Source: Bacteroidales bacterium (lineage in GTDB: Bacteria; Bacteroidota; Bacteroidia; Bacteroidales; UBA932). From it: a DNA stretch of 61,510 bases. The notes under the pieces were generated by a model. That model saw only the letters and a program-made list of their open reading frames with translations, did not search any database and was not told where the DNA came from. Shown one piece after another: positions 24,440-33,302 of the stretch; the stretch's first letter is position 1, and each line of letters starts with the position of its first letter. Location of the stretch: the NCBI GenBank assembly GCA_017962925.1, contig JAGCUK010000036.1, forward strand, positions 1-61,510, given 5' to 3'. Position numbers and translations under genes: made by a program.

Positions 24440-25718
24440 AGGAACTTCCACCACTTCGGCGGTGGACGCATTCACAGTCGGCAACGACCGCATACTCGAC
24501 CAGAAACTCGCGAAATACGACGTGCTGGGCTCCAAGGCCCATATCGCCATGCTGGAGAGCATAGGCCTGCTTGGCAAGGATGAACTCCAGAAGCTCAATG
24601 CCGGCCTGGACAACATTGCCGCCAGCATCGACAACGGCACATTCAAATTGGAGGACGATGTGGAAGATATCCACTCCCAGGTAGAACTCCTGCTCACCAA
24701 GGAACTCGGAGAGATAGGCAAAAAGATCCATTCAGGGCGCTCCCGCAACGATCAGGTGCTGCTGGACATCCGTCTCTTCCTGCGCGACGAACTCAATTCC
24801 GTACGCAGCGAAGTAAAGGAACTCTTCTCCACTCTCCAGGCCCTCAGCGAGCAGCACAAAGAGGTTCTGCTGCCCGGATATACCCACGGACAGATTGCCA
24901 TGCCATCCTCCTTCGGGCTCTGGTTCGGAGCATACGCCGAGGCACTCGTGGACGATCTCAGCATCCTGAATGCCGCCCGCAAAGTGATCAACCGCAACCC
25001 CTTGGGTTCAGCGGCCGGTTATGGCAGTTCCTTCCCCCTCGACAGGGAGATGACTACCCGCCTCCTCGGCTTCGACTCCCCCGTCTATAATAGCATTGCC
25101 GCCCAGCTCGGGCGCGGCAAGAGCGAACGCTGCGTAGCATCTGCACTCGGCGGTATCGCCCTGACGCTCAATAAGTTCGCAGCCGACTGCTGCATGTATA
25201 TGAGTCCCAACTACGGCTTCATCCACTTCCCGGACAGCCTTACTACCGGTTCCAGCATTATGCCTCACAAGAAGAACCCTGACGTCTGGGAGCTTGTGCG
25301 CGCCCGCTGCAACCGCATCCTCGCCTGCGAGAACGAAATTTCGCTTCTTTGCAGCAATCTCCCCCACGGCTATCACAGGGATTACCAGATACTCAAAGAC
25401 ATCCTCTTCCCCGTGCTGGAGATGACTCACGAATGCCTGGACATCACTCTCTACATGCTTCAGAACATAGAGGTCAACACCTCCATCCTGGACAATCCCC
25501 TCTACGAGCAGATGTTCACCGTCGAGGAGGTCAACCGCCGCGTGCTGGATGGAATTCCCTTCAGGGAGGCCTACAGGCAGGTCGGCAAGGAAGTAAATGA
25601 AGGAACGTTCAAATACGATTGCAAAGGCCTCAAGGCCTCCGACCTTGGTCATAGCCATATCGGCAGTCTCGGAAACCTCTGCAACAAGGAGATAGCTGAA
25701 CTGATGGAAGATGAATAA
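24420..25718 (+). CDS. argH: Argininosuccinate lyase
   Basis: 432 residues from the ATG at 24420 (MATLWNKG); an upstream ATG at 24381 would give an atypical N-terminus. The fumarase/aspartase-superfamily signature TTGSSIMPHKKNPD is complete, and HSGRSRNDQV is the substrate-binding block. It splits argininosuccinate into arginine and fumarate. It overlaps argE by 20 bases and carA by eight, so the whole operon is translationally interlocked. Confidence 0.96.
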   Translation: MATLWNKGTSTTSAVDAFTVGNDRILDQKLAKYDVLGSKAHIAMLESIGLLGKDELQKLNAGLDNIAASIDNGTFKLEDDVEDIHSQVELLLTKELGEIGKKIHSGRSRNDQVLLDIRLFLRDELNSVRSEVKELFSTLQALSEQHKEVLLPGYTHGQIAMPSSFGLWFGAYAEALVDDLSILNAARKVINRNPLGSAAGYGSSFPLDREMTTRLLGFDSPVYNSIAAQLGRGKSERCVASALGGIALTLNKFAADCCMYMSPNYGFIHFPDSLTTGSSIMPHKKNPDVWELVRARCNRILACENEISLLCSNLPHGYHRDYQILKDILFPVLEMTHECLDITLYMLQNIEVNTSILDNPLYEQMFTVEEVNRRVLDGIPFREAYRQVGKEVNEGTFKYDCKGLKASDLGHSHIGSLGNLCNKEIAELMEDE

Positions 25719-26862
25719 AGCTGAGCTCATATTGGAAAACGGCCTCCGCATGGAAGGGCTGAGCTTCGGATACGAGGCGGCCTGCAGCGGAGAGTTGGTG
25801 TTTTCCACCTCGATGGTAGGTTATCCAGAGAGTCTGACCGATCCCTCTTACGAGGGGCAGATTCTTTGCGTAAGTTACCCTATCATAGGCAATTACGGTA
25901 TTCCGGCGATGGAGAGGGACGAGTGGGGTGTTTGCCTGGGGTTCGAGTCGGAGAGGATTCATGTGAGGGGGCTGGTGATTTCGGATTATAGCATGAAGTT
26001 CAGTCATTTCGATGCAGTGAAGAGTTTGGGGCAGTGGCTTCAGGAGGAGGGTATCCCGGCCATCTGCGGCATCGACACGCGGCATCTCACTCAGCTTCTG
26101 CGCGATAACGGCACCCTTGCTGCTAGCATAGTGCCTTGGCAGCCGCAGGTTGCACCCTCGCCGACCGCTTCGCTGCGCTTCGCCCCTCCCATCTCCGATG
26201 GGTCCCTCCCTCTAAGCCGAGGGTGGCGTAGGTCCTGCGAGGGTGCACCTGTCGGCTGCGACCAGAATCTGGCAGCAGTCGTAAGTTGTAAAGAACCAAT
26301 CCATTACGGCAAGGGTGCCAAGAGTGTGGTGTTGGTAGATTGCGGGGTGAAGCATCAGATATTACATTGTCTGTTGGAGAGGGGCATCGAGGTACTTCGT
26401 GTGCCGTGGGATACCGACATCAACAACATCGACGCCGACGGCATACTCGTATCCAACGGCCCCGGCGATCCATCCGCCTGCACTCCTGCGATAGAGCATC
26501 TTCGCAAAGCCATCTCCGGCAATCGCCCCATCTTCGGCATCTGCCTTGGAAATCAGCTACTTAGCCTCGCCGCGGGGGCATCTACCTACAAGATGAAATA
26601 CGGCCATCGCAGTCACAATCAACCCGTGCGGATGTGCGGCACCGACCGCTGCTACATAACCTCCCAGAACCATGGATACGCCGTGGACACCGCTACTCTG
26701 GGCGAGGAGTGGGAGCCCTTCTTCATAAACCTCAACGACGGCACTTCCGAAGGCATACGCCACAAGAGCAAGCCCTTCTTTTCGGTGCAGTTCCATCCCG
26801 AGGCCTCCAGCGGCCCCACCGACACTGAATTCCTTTTCGACGACTTCATCTCCGCATTATGA
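25711..26862 (+). CDS. carA: Carbamoyl-phosphate synthase, glutaminase subunit, with in-frame repeat insert
   Basis: 383 residues. The N-terminal small domain, then the class-I glutamine amidotransferase domain with the nucleophile in PIFGICLGNQLL and the His-Glu pair in VQFHPEASSGPTDTEF. Between DTRHLTQLLRDNGTLAAS and LAAVVSCKEPIHYGKG, where homologues have a variable linker, about 40 residues come from a 121-bp palindromic element (26139-26259) and include FAPPISDGSLPLSRGW. The frame stays open, so the enzyme is probably functional. Parts of the gene before and just after the insert use more G- and T-ending codons (AGG, GGG, GTG) than its neighbours. It supplies carbamoyl phosphate to the arginine (and pyrimidine) pathway. 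Confidence 0.95.
   Translation: MNKAELILENGLRMEGLSFGYEAACSGELVFSTSMVGYPESLTDPSYEGQILCVSYPIIGNYGIPAMERDEWGVCLGFESERIHVRGLVISDYSMKFSHFDAVKSLGQWLQEEGIPAICGIDTRHLTQLLRDNGTLAASIVPWQPQVAPSPTASLRFAPPISDGSLPLSRGWRRSCEGAPVGCDQNLAAVVSCKEPIHYGKGAKSVVLVDCGVKHQILHCLLERGIEVLRVPWDTDINNIDADGILVSNGPGDPSACTPAIEHLRKAISGNRPIFGICLGNQLLSLAAGASTYKMKYGHRSHNQPVRMCGTDRCYITSQNHGYAVDTATLGEEWEPFFINLNDGTSEGIRHKSKPFFSVQFHPEASSGPTDTEFLFDDFISAL
26139..26259 (+). repeat. 121-bp palindromic element, copy 1 (inside carA)
   Basis: Ends form an imperfect ~28-bp inverted repeat: GCAGCCG...GGTTGCACCCTCG on the left against CGAGGGTGCACC...CGGCTGC on the right. The middle carries a 28-bp core (26183-26210), two CCCTCCC blocks around ATCTCCGATGGG. 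The same core with one change occurs at 32081-32108 in copy 2. The element is read through in frame, with no stop. Confidence 0.85.
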
Positions 26863-29800
26863 AAGACAAGAGCCTAAAGAAAGTATTGATTCTCGGATCC
26901 GGCGCCTTGAAAATCGGAGAAGCCGGAGAGTTCGACTATAGCGGAACCCAGGCGCTGAAGGCCCTGAGGGAAGAAGGCATATCCACGGTGCTGGTGAATC
27001 CCAATATCGCCACCGTACAGACCTCTGAAGGGGTTGCAGACAAGATTTACTTCCTGCCCGTCACCCCGGAATTCGTAGAAAAGATCATAGAGAAAGAGCG
27101 CCCGCAGGGCATATTGCTCTCATTCGGAGGGCAGACCGCGCTGAACTGCGGAGTGGAATTATACAACAGCGGCGTGCTGGAACGTTACGGAGTGCGCGTG
27201 CTGGGCACACCGGTGCAGACAATCATAGATACGGAAGACCGCGAGCGTTTCGTGCAGCGGCTGGACGAGATATCCGTGCGCACCATCCGTTCCCATGCGG
27301 CAGAATGCAAGGAGGACGCCCTGGCGGCAGCGCGAGAGATAGGTTTCCCCGTCATAGTGCGCGCCGCATACGCCCTGGGAGGCCTTGGATCAGGCTTCTG
27401 CAACGATGAAGCGGAACTGGAAGCAACCACAGCCAAAGCATTTACTTTTTCATCCCAGGTTCTGATTGAGAAGTCGCTCAAGGGATGGAAGGAAATCGAA
27501 TATGAGATAGTCCGCGACAGTTTCGACAACTGCATCGCGGTCTGCAACATGGAGAACTTCGATCCCCTCGGCATTCACACCGGAGAGAGCATCGTGGTCG
27601 CACCTTCGCAGACTCTCAGCAACGAGGAATACCACTTCCTGCGCAAGACATCCATAGATATAGTCCGGCATCTGGGAATAGTAGGTGAATGCAACGTGCA
27701 GTTCGCATTCAGCCCGGATGGAGAAGATTACCGTGTGATAGAAGTGAACGCCCGCCTCAGCCGCTCTTCCGCTCTGGCATCCAAGGCCACCGGCTATCCG
27801 CTGGCATTCATAGCAGCGAAACTGGCGCTGGGATACGGACTCTTCGACCTGAAAAACACCGTCACCGGCACCACTCCGGCGTTCTTCGAACCGGCACTGG
27901 ACTACGTTGTATGCAAGATTCCGCGCTGGGATCTCGCCAAGTTCAAGGGAGTGTCCCGTGAGCTGGGTTCGAGCATGAAGAGTGTGGGAGAGGTGATGGC
28001 CATAGGCCGTTGCTTCGAAGAGGCCATCCAGAAAGGTATCCGGATGATAGGCCAGGGCGCCAATGGCTTCGTGTGCAACAAGCCCTACAAGGTCGAGGAC
28101 CTTGACTATGCCCTGCAGAATCCGGATGACACCCGCATTTTCGCAATCGCGGCAGCCTTCGAATCCGGCTACGATGCCGACAGGATCAACCGCCTCACCA
28201 ACATCGACCGCTGGTTCATCGACAGGCTGGAGAACATCGAAGCCACCTATCGCGCGCTGGAAGCATGCCCTTCGCTCGAGGGAGTCTCCCCCGATCTGCT
28301 GCTGAAGGCCAAGCGCCAGGGCTTCTCCGACATCCAGATAAGCCGCGTTTTCCACATCACAGAAGCCCAGGTTAAGGATTTCCGTCATGGTCTGGGGATA
28401 CGCCCCTGCATCAAACAGATAGACACTCTGGCGGCGGAGTTCCCCTCCATCACCAACTACCTCTATCTCACCTATAATGGAGATTGCAGCGATATTTCTC
28501 CCGCTTCCGGGGCGGTGATAGTCCTGGGTTCCGGGGCCTACCGGATAGGTAGCAGCGTGGAATTTGACTGGTGCGGGGTGAATGCCGCAGCCACCGTCCG
28601 CAAAAACGGACAGCAGGCGGTCATCATCAACTACAACCCCGAAACCGTCTCCACCGACTACGACTCCTGCGACCGCCTCTACTTCGACGAACTCAGCCTG
28701 GAAAGCGTCTGCGAGATCTGCGATGTGGAGCATCCTTCCGGAGTGATAGTGAGTGTCGGAGGGCAGATACCCAATAACCTGGCACTCCCCCTCTCCAAGG
28801 CGGGAATACCCATCCTGGGCACTTCTGCAATGCATATCGACCAGGCGGAAGACCGCGAGAAGTTTTCTGCCATCGTGGATAAACTTGGCATAGACCAGCC
28901 GCGCTGGAGCAGCCTCAGCAGCTTCGGCGAGGTAGAGAAATTCGTGGATGAGGTGGGCTTCCCGGTGCTGGTGCGTCCTTCCTACGTGCTGTCCGGCGCC
29001 GCCATGAACGTCTGCTACAGCAAAGAGCATCTGCACGACTTCCTGGATATGGCGGTGGAGGTCTCGGAAGAGCATCCTGTGGTCATCAGTTCCTTCATGC
29101 AGCGCTGCAAGGAGCTGGAATGCGATGCAGTGGCGGATGACGGGAAGATGCTTGCATGCGCTATCTCGGAGCATATAGAATTTGCCGGAGTTCACTCGGG
29201 CGATGCCACTATACAGTTCCCTGCGCAGACGACCTACGGGGTCACTGCTGCAAAGATACGCCGCACCGCAGCCTCGATAGCGAGAGAATTGCACATCACC
29301 GGGCCGTTCAACATTCAGTTCCTCGCAGGCGAAGACAGCCTCAAGGTGATCGAATGCAACCTGAGGGCGTCCAGGAGCTTCCCCTTCGTGTCCAAGATAC
29401 TGAAAATCAACCTGATAGAACTTGCCACCAAGGCCATGCTCGGAAAGCATCCGGCCGGAGGCCATCCGGAGCCATTCGAACTGGAATACCTGGGAGTCAA
29501 GAGTTCCCAGTTCTCCTTCGCACGCCTTGGCAACGCCGATCCCGTGAGCGGAGTGGATATGGCATCTACCGGCGAAGTAGCCTGCCTCGGAAACAATCTG
29601 CACGAGGCACTGCTGAAATCTATGCTTTCTGTCGGGCACAGGATTCCGGCGCACTCGGTGCTGCTGTCGTCGGGTGACGCCCTTCAGAAAGCGGATTTGC
29701 TTCCGGCATGCCATATGCTCGAGGAGAAAGGCTTTACCATCTATGCCACTTCCGGCACATGGAAGTACCTGACCGGCAACGGAATAGGCGCGAAAAGAGC

Positions 29801-30056
29801 GCTATGGCCGGATGAGGATCCGGATGGAACGCCTGCCGCTCTGGACCTCATCCATAATCACGAAGTGGATCTGGTGATCAACATCCCCAAGGACTTCAGT
29901 TCCGGGGAACTCGGCAACGGCTATAAAGTAAGAAGAGCGGCCATTGATTTCAACGTGCCGCTCATAACCAACAGCAGACTTGCAGATGCCTATATCAAGG
30001 CTTTCTGCAGCGTGCCGGTATCAGAACTTGCCATTAAGGCTTGGGATGAGTACTGA
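26859..30056 (+). CDS. carB: Carbamoyl-phosphate synthase, large subunit
   Basis: 1065 residues, full length. Two homologous ATP-grasp halves are visible: ILGSGALKIGEAGEFDYSGTQA opens the first and VLGSGAYRIGSSVEFDWCGV the second. A C-terminal MGS-like regulatory domain follows (GFTIYATSGTWKYL). It makes carbamoyl phosphate from bicarbonate, two ATP and ammonia channelled from CarA. It overlaps carA as ATGA and its last 23 bases overlap the convergent YhhN gene. Confidence 0.97.
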   Translation: MKDKSLKKVLILGSGALKIGEAGEFDYSGTQALKALREEGISTVLVNPNIATVQTSEGVADKIYFLPVTPEFVEKIIEKERPQGILLSFGGQTALNCGVELYNSGVLERYGVRVLGTPVQTIIDTEDRERFVQRLDEISVRTIRSHAAECKEDALAAAREIGFPVIVRAAYALGGLGSGFCNDEAELEATTAKAFTFSSQVLIEKSLKGWKEIEYEIVRDSFDNCIAVCNMENFDPLGIHTGESIVVAPSQTLSNEEYHFLRKTSIDIVRHLGIVGECNVQFAFSPDGEDYRVIEVNARLSRSSALASKATGYPLAFIAAKLALGYGLFDLKNTVTGTTPAFFEPALDYVVCKIPRWDLAKFKGVSRELGSSMKSVGEVMAIGRCFEEAIQKGIRMIGQGANGFVCNKPYKVEDLDYALQNPDDTRIFAIAAAFESGYDADRINRLTNIDRWFIDRLENIEATYRALEACPSLEGVSPDLLLKAKRQGFSDIQISRVFHITEAQVKDFRHGLGIRPCIKQIDTLAAEFPSITNYLYLTYNGDCSDISPASGAVIVLGSGAYRIGSSVEFDWCGVNAAATVRKNGQQAVIINYNPETVSTDYDSCDRLYFDELSLESVCEICDVEHPSGVIVSVGGQIPNNLALPLSKAGIPILGTSAMHIDQAEDREKFSAIVDKLGIDQPRWSSLSSFGEVEKFVDEVGFPVLVRPSYVLSGAAMNVCYSKEHLHDFLDMAVEVSEEHPVVISSFMQRCKELECDAVADDGKMLACAISEHIEFAGVHSGDATIQFPAQTTYGVTAAKIRRTAASIARELHITGPFNIQFLAGEDSLKVIECNLRASRSFPFVSKILKINLIELATKAMLGKHPAGGHPEPFELEYLGVKSSQFSFARLGNADPVSGVDMASTGEVACLGNNLHEALLKSMLSVGHRIPAHSVLLSSGDALQKADLLPACHMLEEKGFTIYATSGTWKYLTGNGIGAKRALWPDEDPDGTPAALDLIHNHEVDLVINIPKDFSSGELGNGYKVRRAAIDFNVPLITNSRLADAYIKAFCSVPVSELAIKAWDEY

Positions 30057-30723
30057 TGCGGTTGCGCACCATTCCGCTCACCAGCAGCCATTCTGCCAGG
30101 AGGTAGGTTATCATCACCAGAGGACCCCTGCCCCAGAAATCCAGGCCTGCGAAAGCGTTGATAGCGATCAGTGAATCCGAGATGATGAAAATGATTCCTC
30201 CCCAGAAAATGCGGGAGGCGAATGCCTTGCCGCGGAGCTTCCAAAGCACACCGCTTGCCGCAACTATCATCAGAGTAAAGGCGTAGACAGTTACAACAGC
30301 GCTGAAGGGCCATTCTACGCCGAACAGACTCACAAGGACCGGAGCCAGCGCAAGGGGCCCGAGCAGGCACAGGAACTCCTTCCAGCCCTTCAGGCCGCCC
30401 ATTCCGGAGAGCAGCACTGCCAGATAGAAGAAATGCCCAATCAGGAAGCAGCCCAACCCGGCTGCAAAGAAGATGAAACCCTTGTTGTCCAGCAGCAGGA
30501 GCGTATCTCCTGCGGTATGGAAGCAGAGGCCTACCAGCATCAGCCAGGTCAGTTTACCCTTGAATTCGGGGAGAAGCTGAAGCAGGGCGGCAGCGGCCAG
30601 CGCCGGCATTAACAGAGGTTTGGTGAAAAAGCGGCAGGCATCGTGTCCTGTGATTATGCAAAGCTGATCGAGGACGGCCAGCACCAGGAAAATGATCCCG
30701 GCTATTTTCGTAGATTTTTTCAT
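30034..30723 (-). CDS. YhhN-family membrane protein (lysoplasmalogenase-like)
   Basis: 229 residues with about eight hydrophobic segments and the YhhN/TMEM86 pattern (FxxGLxxFxxGHxxY as [19 protein letters not shown]; late [10 protein letters not shown]). Characterised members hydrolyse lysoplasmalogens. Many strict anaerobes contain plasmalogens, so this fits, although the activity is inferred. It is last in a four-gene minus-strand operon and overlaps the GH95 stop by four bases. Confidence 0.8.
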   Translation of the reverse strand: MKKSTKIAGIIFLVLAVLDQLCIITGHDACRFFTKPLLMPALAAAALLQLLPEFKGKLTWLMLVGLCFHTAGDTLLLLDNKGFIFFAAGLGCFLIGHFFYLAVLLSGMGGLKGWKEFLCLLGPLALAPVLVSLFGVEWPFSAVVTVYAFTLMIVAASGVLWKLRGKAFASRIFWGGIIFIISDSLIAINAFAGLDFWGRGPLVMITYLLAEWLLVSGMVRNRISTHPKP

Positions 30724-33302
30724 AATATCGTGTATATTTTACCTTTAACCGTATCTATGACGCCTGCCTCTCCGGCATAAGCGTACTTCAAAGGACCGCC
30801 CGCTTTGGAAAGGATCACCAAAGAACGCAGTTCCCCATCTTTCCAGGACATATCCACCTCGAAACCGCCCCTGGCGCAAAGCCCCTTCACCGAGCCCGTG
30901 GGCCAGGAGGATGGCAGCGCCGGGAGTATTTCCAGCACCCCGTTGCGATTTTGCAGCAGCAGTTCCGCCATGCCAGCAGTGCCACCGAAGTTACCGTCTA
31001 TCTGGAAGGGAGGATGATTGTCCCAGAGATTATCCAATGTGCCGAATTTCAGCAGATTAGCCAAAAGCATATGGGCGTGGTCTCCATCCTCCAGGCGTGC
31101 CCAGAGATTGACTTTCCATCCCATGCTCCAGCCGGTCCCGGCATCTCCGCGGTGCTCCAGCACCACCCTTGCCGCTTTAGCCAGCTCAGGCGTCCCGGCC
31201 ACAGTGATGCCGTTGCCAGGATGCAGTCCGAACAGGTGATTCACGTGGCGATGGGTGTCATCGGGATTATCTATGTCCCTGCTCCACTCCATGAGCTGCC
31301 CATAGCATCCTATCCTGTAGGGGGCGATGCTGTCCAGCACATTCTGCCATTCTGCGCGGCGGGAGGCATCCTTCTCAAGATCCTCCGAGGCGGCGATCGC
31401 ATCCGTAAGAATCTCCCTTACCACGGCGTGCACGAAGGTAGCTCCCGCATCCACCGGTCCATGCTCGGGCGAGGTAGTGGGAGCAGCGGTATAATAGCCC
31501 TCAGGATGCTTCCAGAGCATATCGCAGGAGAAGTCGGCGGCACCGGCAATCAAATCGAAAACGTCCGCCAGGTAGTCCTTATCCTGAGTGAACTCGTAGC
31601 GGTCCCACAGATGCGTGGCAAGCCATGGGCCGTCTGCCGGAGCAAGATTCCAGATCATCGACTCCGAATCTCCGGGAGAGGCATATCCATACAGGTTGGA
31701 GGATGTTTCCACCGTCCATCCGCGAGCACCGTAGTAGGCCTGCGCCACCTTCTCCCCAGGCTTTGCAACGGTGCGGATGAAATCCACCAGCGGAGGCATG
31801 CATTCATCCAGATTGGTCATGTTCGCGGGCCAGTAGTTCATCTGGATGTTGATATTATTGTGGTAGTCGGTGTTCCAGGGGCCTTTGAGTTTGTTGCACC
31901 AAATCCCCTGCAGATTTGCCGGCATGTCGCCCTCACGGGAAGAGGCTATCAGCAGATAACGCCCGTATTGGAAATATAGCGCCTCCAGCCCCGGATCCGC
32001 CTCGCCGTCCCTGTAACGGTCTAGTCGGTAGGGTGTTGGCCTGGCGGATAAGGGTTCCCCTCCTCGAGCCGGCCTGACGGCCCCTCCCATCTCCGATGGG
32101 CCCCTCCCACTCCATCCGTGGGCGGATAGGGCGTCCGGAGGGGATACCCTTCCCGCCAGGCAGAGCTCTACTCGGCGATACAGCCGCTGATAATCGGCGA
32201 GGTGGCGGCGGAGGAGGCGCTTCCAGCCGAGTTTGCAGGCGGCTGCAAGGCGATGGGCGGTAACGACGGTGGGGTCGTCACCTTTGAAATAAGTATTGAT
32301 ATCCGTGAAATCCGGATCGAAATTCATTTTATAATTGGTGGCAGATGTCACCAGAAAAACGGCTTCATTGGCAGCAGAGACAGTCAGGACACCGTTTTCG
32401 GAACTGACAGAACCGCCTTTGGCAATGGCCTTTATGCGAAGCGCGAAGCGTTCGCCATTGTTCTTCAGGCGGCCGGAATAGAGGATCTCATCCTCGCCTA
32501 CGCTCACGGTCTCCCCTTCTGCCAGAGGGTTGCGAAGGTAGTTCAAAGTTAGATTCTGGCTCTTCCTGCGGTTTGCGGTAAAGCGTATGGCCATCACCTG
32601 GTCGGGATATGAAACGAAAGTCTCACGCTTGTAGGAGATGCCATCCTGACGGAACTGTACCCTCACCACGGCGGAATCCAGCGACAGGGAGCGCACATAC
32701 CCGTCCACAGTGGCCCCGGGGCCGGATTTAGGATCGGGACGATCGATCTTGACCGGGTTCCATTTCCCACTGTAATTCACTTTCTGCTTGGGTCCTTTGA
32801 CGAAATTCTCCGGCACAGGGCCTTCTTTCAGACCGGTATCGATCAACAATTCTCCCAGCGCGGTCATATAGCCGAAACGCTCGACTTTCTTTCCGTTCTC
32901 GATCTTTTCCGGAATAGCACCGAAGTTCTTCTTGGTGATTTCCTCGGCGAGTTCGTAATTGCCGTCCAGGAAGGCCTGGCGGATATCCGGCAGCAACGCC
33001 GCAGAAGGACGATTGGAATTCCAATAATAGGAAGGATCATCCGTCACCGCAGGGCCGCCTGTCCAGAGGCTTTTCTCATTGAGTGTCAGGCGTTCACGGG
33101 AGATAGAACCCATCACGTTCGCACCCAGGGAGCCGTTGCCCACTGGCAGTGACTTGGATTCCCATTCAGGATCGACTCCCCCGGCCCATTCGGCACTCCC
33201 GGCAGAGGATGTGGGGACGTCGAACCAGATATTCAAAGGGGTCTTGTCCGAAGTGCAGCCAACGAACAGCTCTGCAACAATGATTAAGGCCGTCAGTCTC
33301 AT
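30720..33302 (-). CDS. GH95 alpha-L-fucosidase-type glycosidase, lipoprotein, with in-frame repeat insert
   Basis: 860 residues. The signal [16 protein letters not shown] ends in a lipobox-like LFVGC. GH95 residues are visible: the paired Asn in [15 protein letters not shown], the Glu in [12 protein letters not shown] and the Asp in [15 protein letters not shown]95 cleaves alpha-1,2-fucosyl (or alpha-L-galactosyl) links, for example in xyloglucan or host glycans. About 40 residues between VELCLAG and TPYRLDRY, within the (alpha/alpha)6 region where homologues are short, come from palindromic element copy 2. The residue count is correspondingly above usual. It shares an operon with a MORN protein and an MG2/plug protein, not with SusCD. 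Confidence 0.92.
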   Translation of the reverse strand: MRLTALIIVAELFVGCTSDKTPLNIWFDVPTSSAGSAEWAGGVDPEWESKSLPVGNGSLGANVMGSISRERLTLNEKSLWTGGPAVTDDPSYYWNSNRPSAALLPDIRQAFLDGNYELAEEITKKNFGAIPEKIENGKKVERFGYMTALGELLIDTGLKEGPVPENFVKGPKQKVNYSGKWNPVKIDRPDPKSGPGATVDGYVRSLSLDSAVVRVQFRQDGISYKRETFVSYPDQVMAIRFTANRRKSQNLTLNYLRNPLAEGETVSVGEDEILYSGRLKNNGERFALRIKAIAKGGSVSSENGVLTVSAANEAVFLVTSATNYKMNFDPDFTDINTYFKGDDPTVVTAHRLAAACKLGWKRLLRRHLADYQRLYRRVELCLAGRVSPPDALSAHGWSGRGPSEMGGAVRPARGGEPLSARPTPYRLDRYRDGEADPGLEALYFQYGRYLLIASSREGDMPANLQGIWCNKLKGPWNTDYHNNINIQMNYWPANMTNLDECMPPLVDFIRTVAKPGEKVAQAYYGARGWTVETSSNLYGYASPGDSESMIWNLAPADGPWLATHLWDRYEFTQDKDYLADVFDLIAGAADFSCDMLWKHPEGYYTAAPTTSPEHGPVDAGATFVHAVVREILTDAIAASEDLEKDASRRAEWQNVLDSIAPYRIGCYGQLMEWSRDIDNPDDTHRHVNHLFGLHPGNGITVAGTPELAKAARVVLEHRGDAGTGWSMGWKVNLWARLEDGDHAHMLLANLLKFGTLDNLWDNHPPFQIDGNFGGTAGMAELLLQNRNGVLEILPALPSSWPTGSVKGLCARGGFEVDMSWKDGELRSLVILSKAGGPLKYAYAGEAGVIDTVKGKIYTIL
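32040..32160 (-). repeat. 121-bp palindromic element, copy 2 (inside the GH95 gene)
   Basis: Begins CCTGGCGG and ends CCGCCAGG. The 24-base ends (32040-32063 and 32137-32160) are near-perfect inverted repeats. The 28-bp core at 32081-32108 differs from copy 1 in one base. Inner hairpins are CCCAT/ATGGG and CCCAC/GTGGG. Relative to the coding strand the core lies in the opposite orientation from copy 1, yet also has no stop in the used frame. Confidence 0.85.

Noticed and set aside
27450-29714. A 754-codon open frame antisense to carB
   Set aside because: Shadow of a strongly conserved carB; no family resemblance and no promoter signal.
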